Positions 23,986 through 24,622 of a stretch of 24,622 bases of DNA are shown here, piece after piece. Position numbers and translations under genes: made by a program. This DNA comes from JBBSTY01 sp038235385 (GTDB taxonomy: Bacteria; Actinomycetota; Acidimicrobiia; Acidimicrobiales; Acidimicrobilacustridaceae), in contig JBBSTY010000051.1 of the NCBI GenBank assembly GCA_038235385.1, positions 1 to 24,622 on the forward strand, read 5' to 3'. The notes under the pieces are model-generated. The model did no database searches, was not told where the DNA came from, and saw only the letters and a list, made by a program, of their open reading frames with translations. Each line of letters starts with the position of its first letter. The first letter of the stretch is position 1.

Positions 23986-24622
23986 CGAGCGACCTCCGAC
24001 CCGGCCGGGGCTCCCGAGCGACTGGCGTCGAGGATCGGATCCCACAGACGACGGGCCAGGCGCCCGAACCGGGTGCTCTCCCCCATCGCCCACCCGTCGC
24101 CGGCCTCGTCGGCGGTCGGCGGGTCGGCGAGGATGTCGGCGAAGGTCACCCGGCCGCCGAACACCAGGACGTGCTCGGGATCGCTGTCCTCGTGGTCGTA
24201 CTCGTAGGTGGAGGTCCAGGAGCTGGCCGCGGCGTCGAGCGCATCGGGGTTGTCGCGCACCTGGGTGGCGTAGCGGTGGGAGGTGGCGGTGAACAGCGGG
24301 AGCGGTTCGCGCATCCCGCGATCGCGCAGGTCGACGATCACCTCCAGCAGCTCGAGCGCCCGGCGGCGACGGGTGTCGGCGGTGGCGCCGAGCGATGCGA
24401 AGGTGACGAGCGCAGGCTTCTTGCCACCCCAACCGACGAGGGTGCAGCCGAGATCGCGCCCCGGGTGGGCGGCGGTCGCCGCCACGAACCTGGTCCAGGC
24501 GGCGACCCGGCGCTTGGCGCCCAGTCGGGACACGGTGGTGGGCTGGAGGAGGCCGCCGACCAGATCGGGGACGGCGCCCACCACCTGGCGTCCACCGGGC
24601 AGCACGAGGTCGACGTCGAGCG
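23982..24622 (-). CDS. recC: Exodeoxyribonuclease V gamma subunit (RecC), C-terminal part, cut by window end
   Basis: The frame is open from the window edge to TGA 23982, giving the last 212 residues. RecC is the inactive helicase/nuclease-like subunit that splits the duplex and scans for Chi. Support comes mainly from position: it is immediately upstream of and overlapping recB in the recC-recB-recD order common in actinomycetes. Sequence features fit the RecC C-terminus: a beta segment LVLPGGRQVVGAVPDL, RLGAKRRVAAWTRFVAATAA, then a helical LELLEVIVDLRDRGMREPLP, LFTATSHRYA, and a final GRLARRLWDPIL. The start is beyond the window, so length and N-terminal motifs cannot be judged. Confidence 0.88.
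   Translation of the reverse strand, partial: LDVDLVLPGGRQVVGAVPDLVGGLLQPTTVSRLGAKRRVAAWTRFVAATAAHPGRDLGCTLVGWGGKKPALVTFASLGATADTRRRRALELLEVIVDLRDRGMREPLPLFTATSHRYATQVRDNPDALDAAASSWTSTYEYDHEDSDPEHVLVFGGRVTFADILADPPTADEAGDGWAMGESTRFGRLARRLWDPILDASRSGAPAGSEVAR

Noticed and set aside
21838..24207. A 789-residue plus-strand frame opposite recB and recC
   Set aside because: Antisense shadow of recB, with no domain and Gly/Val/Asp-biased composition typical of such shadows.
23986..24432. Upstream extension of the recB frame
   Set aside because: It overlaps recC in another frame and is Arg/Pro/His-rich; ATG 23985 has a good ribosome binding site and the ATGA overlap.

Overview
The window is very GC-rich DNA with strong G/C preference at third codon positions and no RNA genes, prophage or CRISPR array that I can see. 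The gene set suggests a high-GC actinomycete: a large ATPase/cyclase regulator, an RsbW-type kinase, an LPxTG-anchored subtilase and a recC-recB-recD operon. The style (FG-GAP subtilase with LPVTG tail, SnoaL-like proteins, AAA-cyclase fusions) would fit the class Acidimicrobiia, but that placement is inference from gene content only.

Layout: positions 1-381 hold the end of a GlcD/D-lactate-dehydrogenase-type FAD oxidase. Positions 432-3740 encode a 1.1-kilo-residue AAA ATPase/helical-repeat protein ending in a class III nucleotidyl cyclase. A probable two-gene unit follows (an unrecognised 288-aa protein and a SnoaL-like protein). On the minus strand from 7324 down to 5290 lie a sigma-like protein, a short paralogue of its N-terminus upstream of it, a translationally coupled small helical protein downstream, and then an AhpD-like protein with its own candidate operator. 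Next come a GDP-L-fucose synthase (+), an AlkB-family dioxygenase (-) divergent from a nitroreductase (+), then a secreted lipoprotein (-) divergent from a 1336-aa cell-wall subtilase with FG-GAP repeats (+).

From 16083 to 18322 the DNA is unusually repetitive. It holds two 55-bp palindromic repeats between convergent genes, a SAM methyltransferase, a 65-bp tandem duplication that overlaps the end of a 48-aa Cys-rich small protein, an RsbW-like anti-sigma kinase, and a 15-bp-period repeat in a 435-bp gap. The rest is the recC-recB-recD operon on the minus strand (recC cut by the window edge), with 4-nt stop/start overlaps at both junctions.

The least ordinary items are: the cyclase fused behind an AAA/helical-repeat module with Arg in place of the Walker A Lys; the sigma-like cluster with its half-length paralogue; the Cys-rich 48-aa protein whose coding end was caught in a tandem duplication; and the subtilase with Asp at the oxyanion-hole position. 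I do not see a clearly new defence or biosynthetic system. The sigma-like cluster and the Cys-rich protein next to an anti-sigma kinase are the best candidates for something undescribed.
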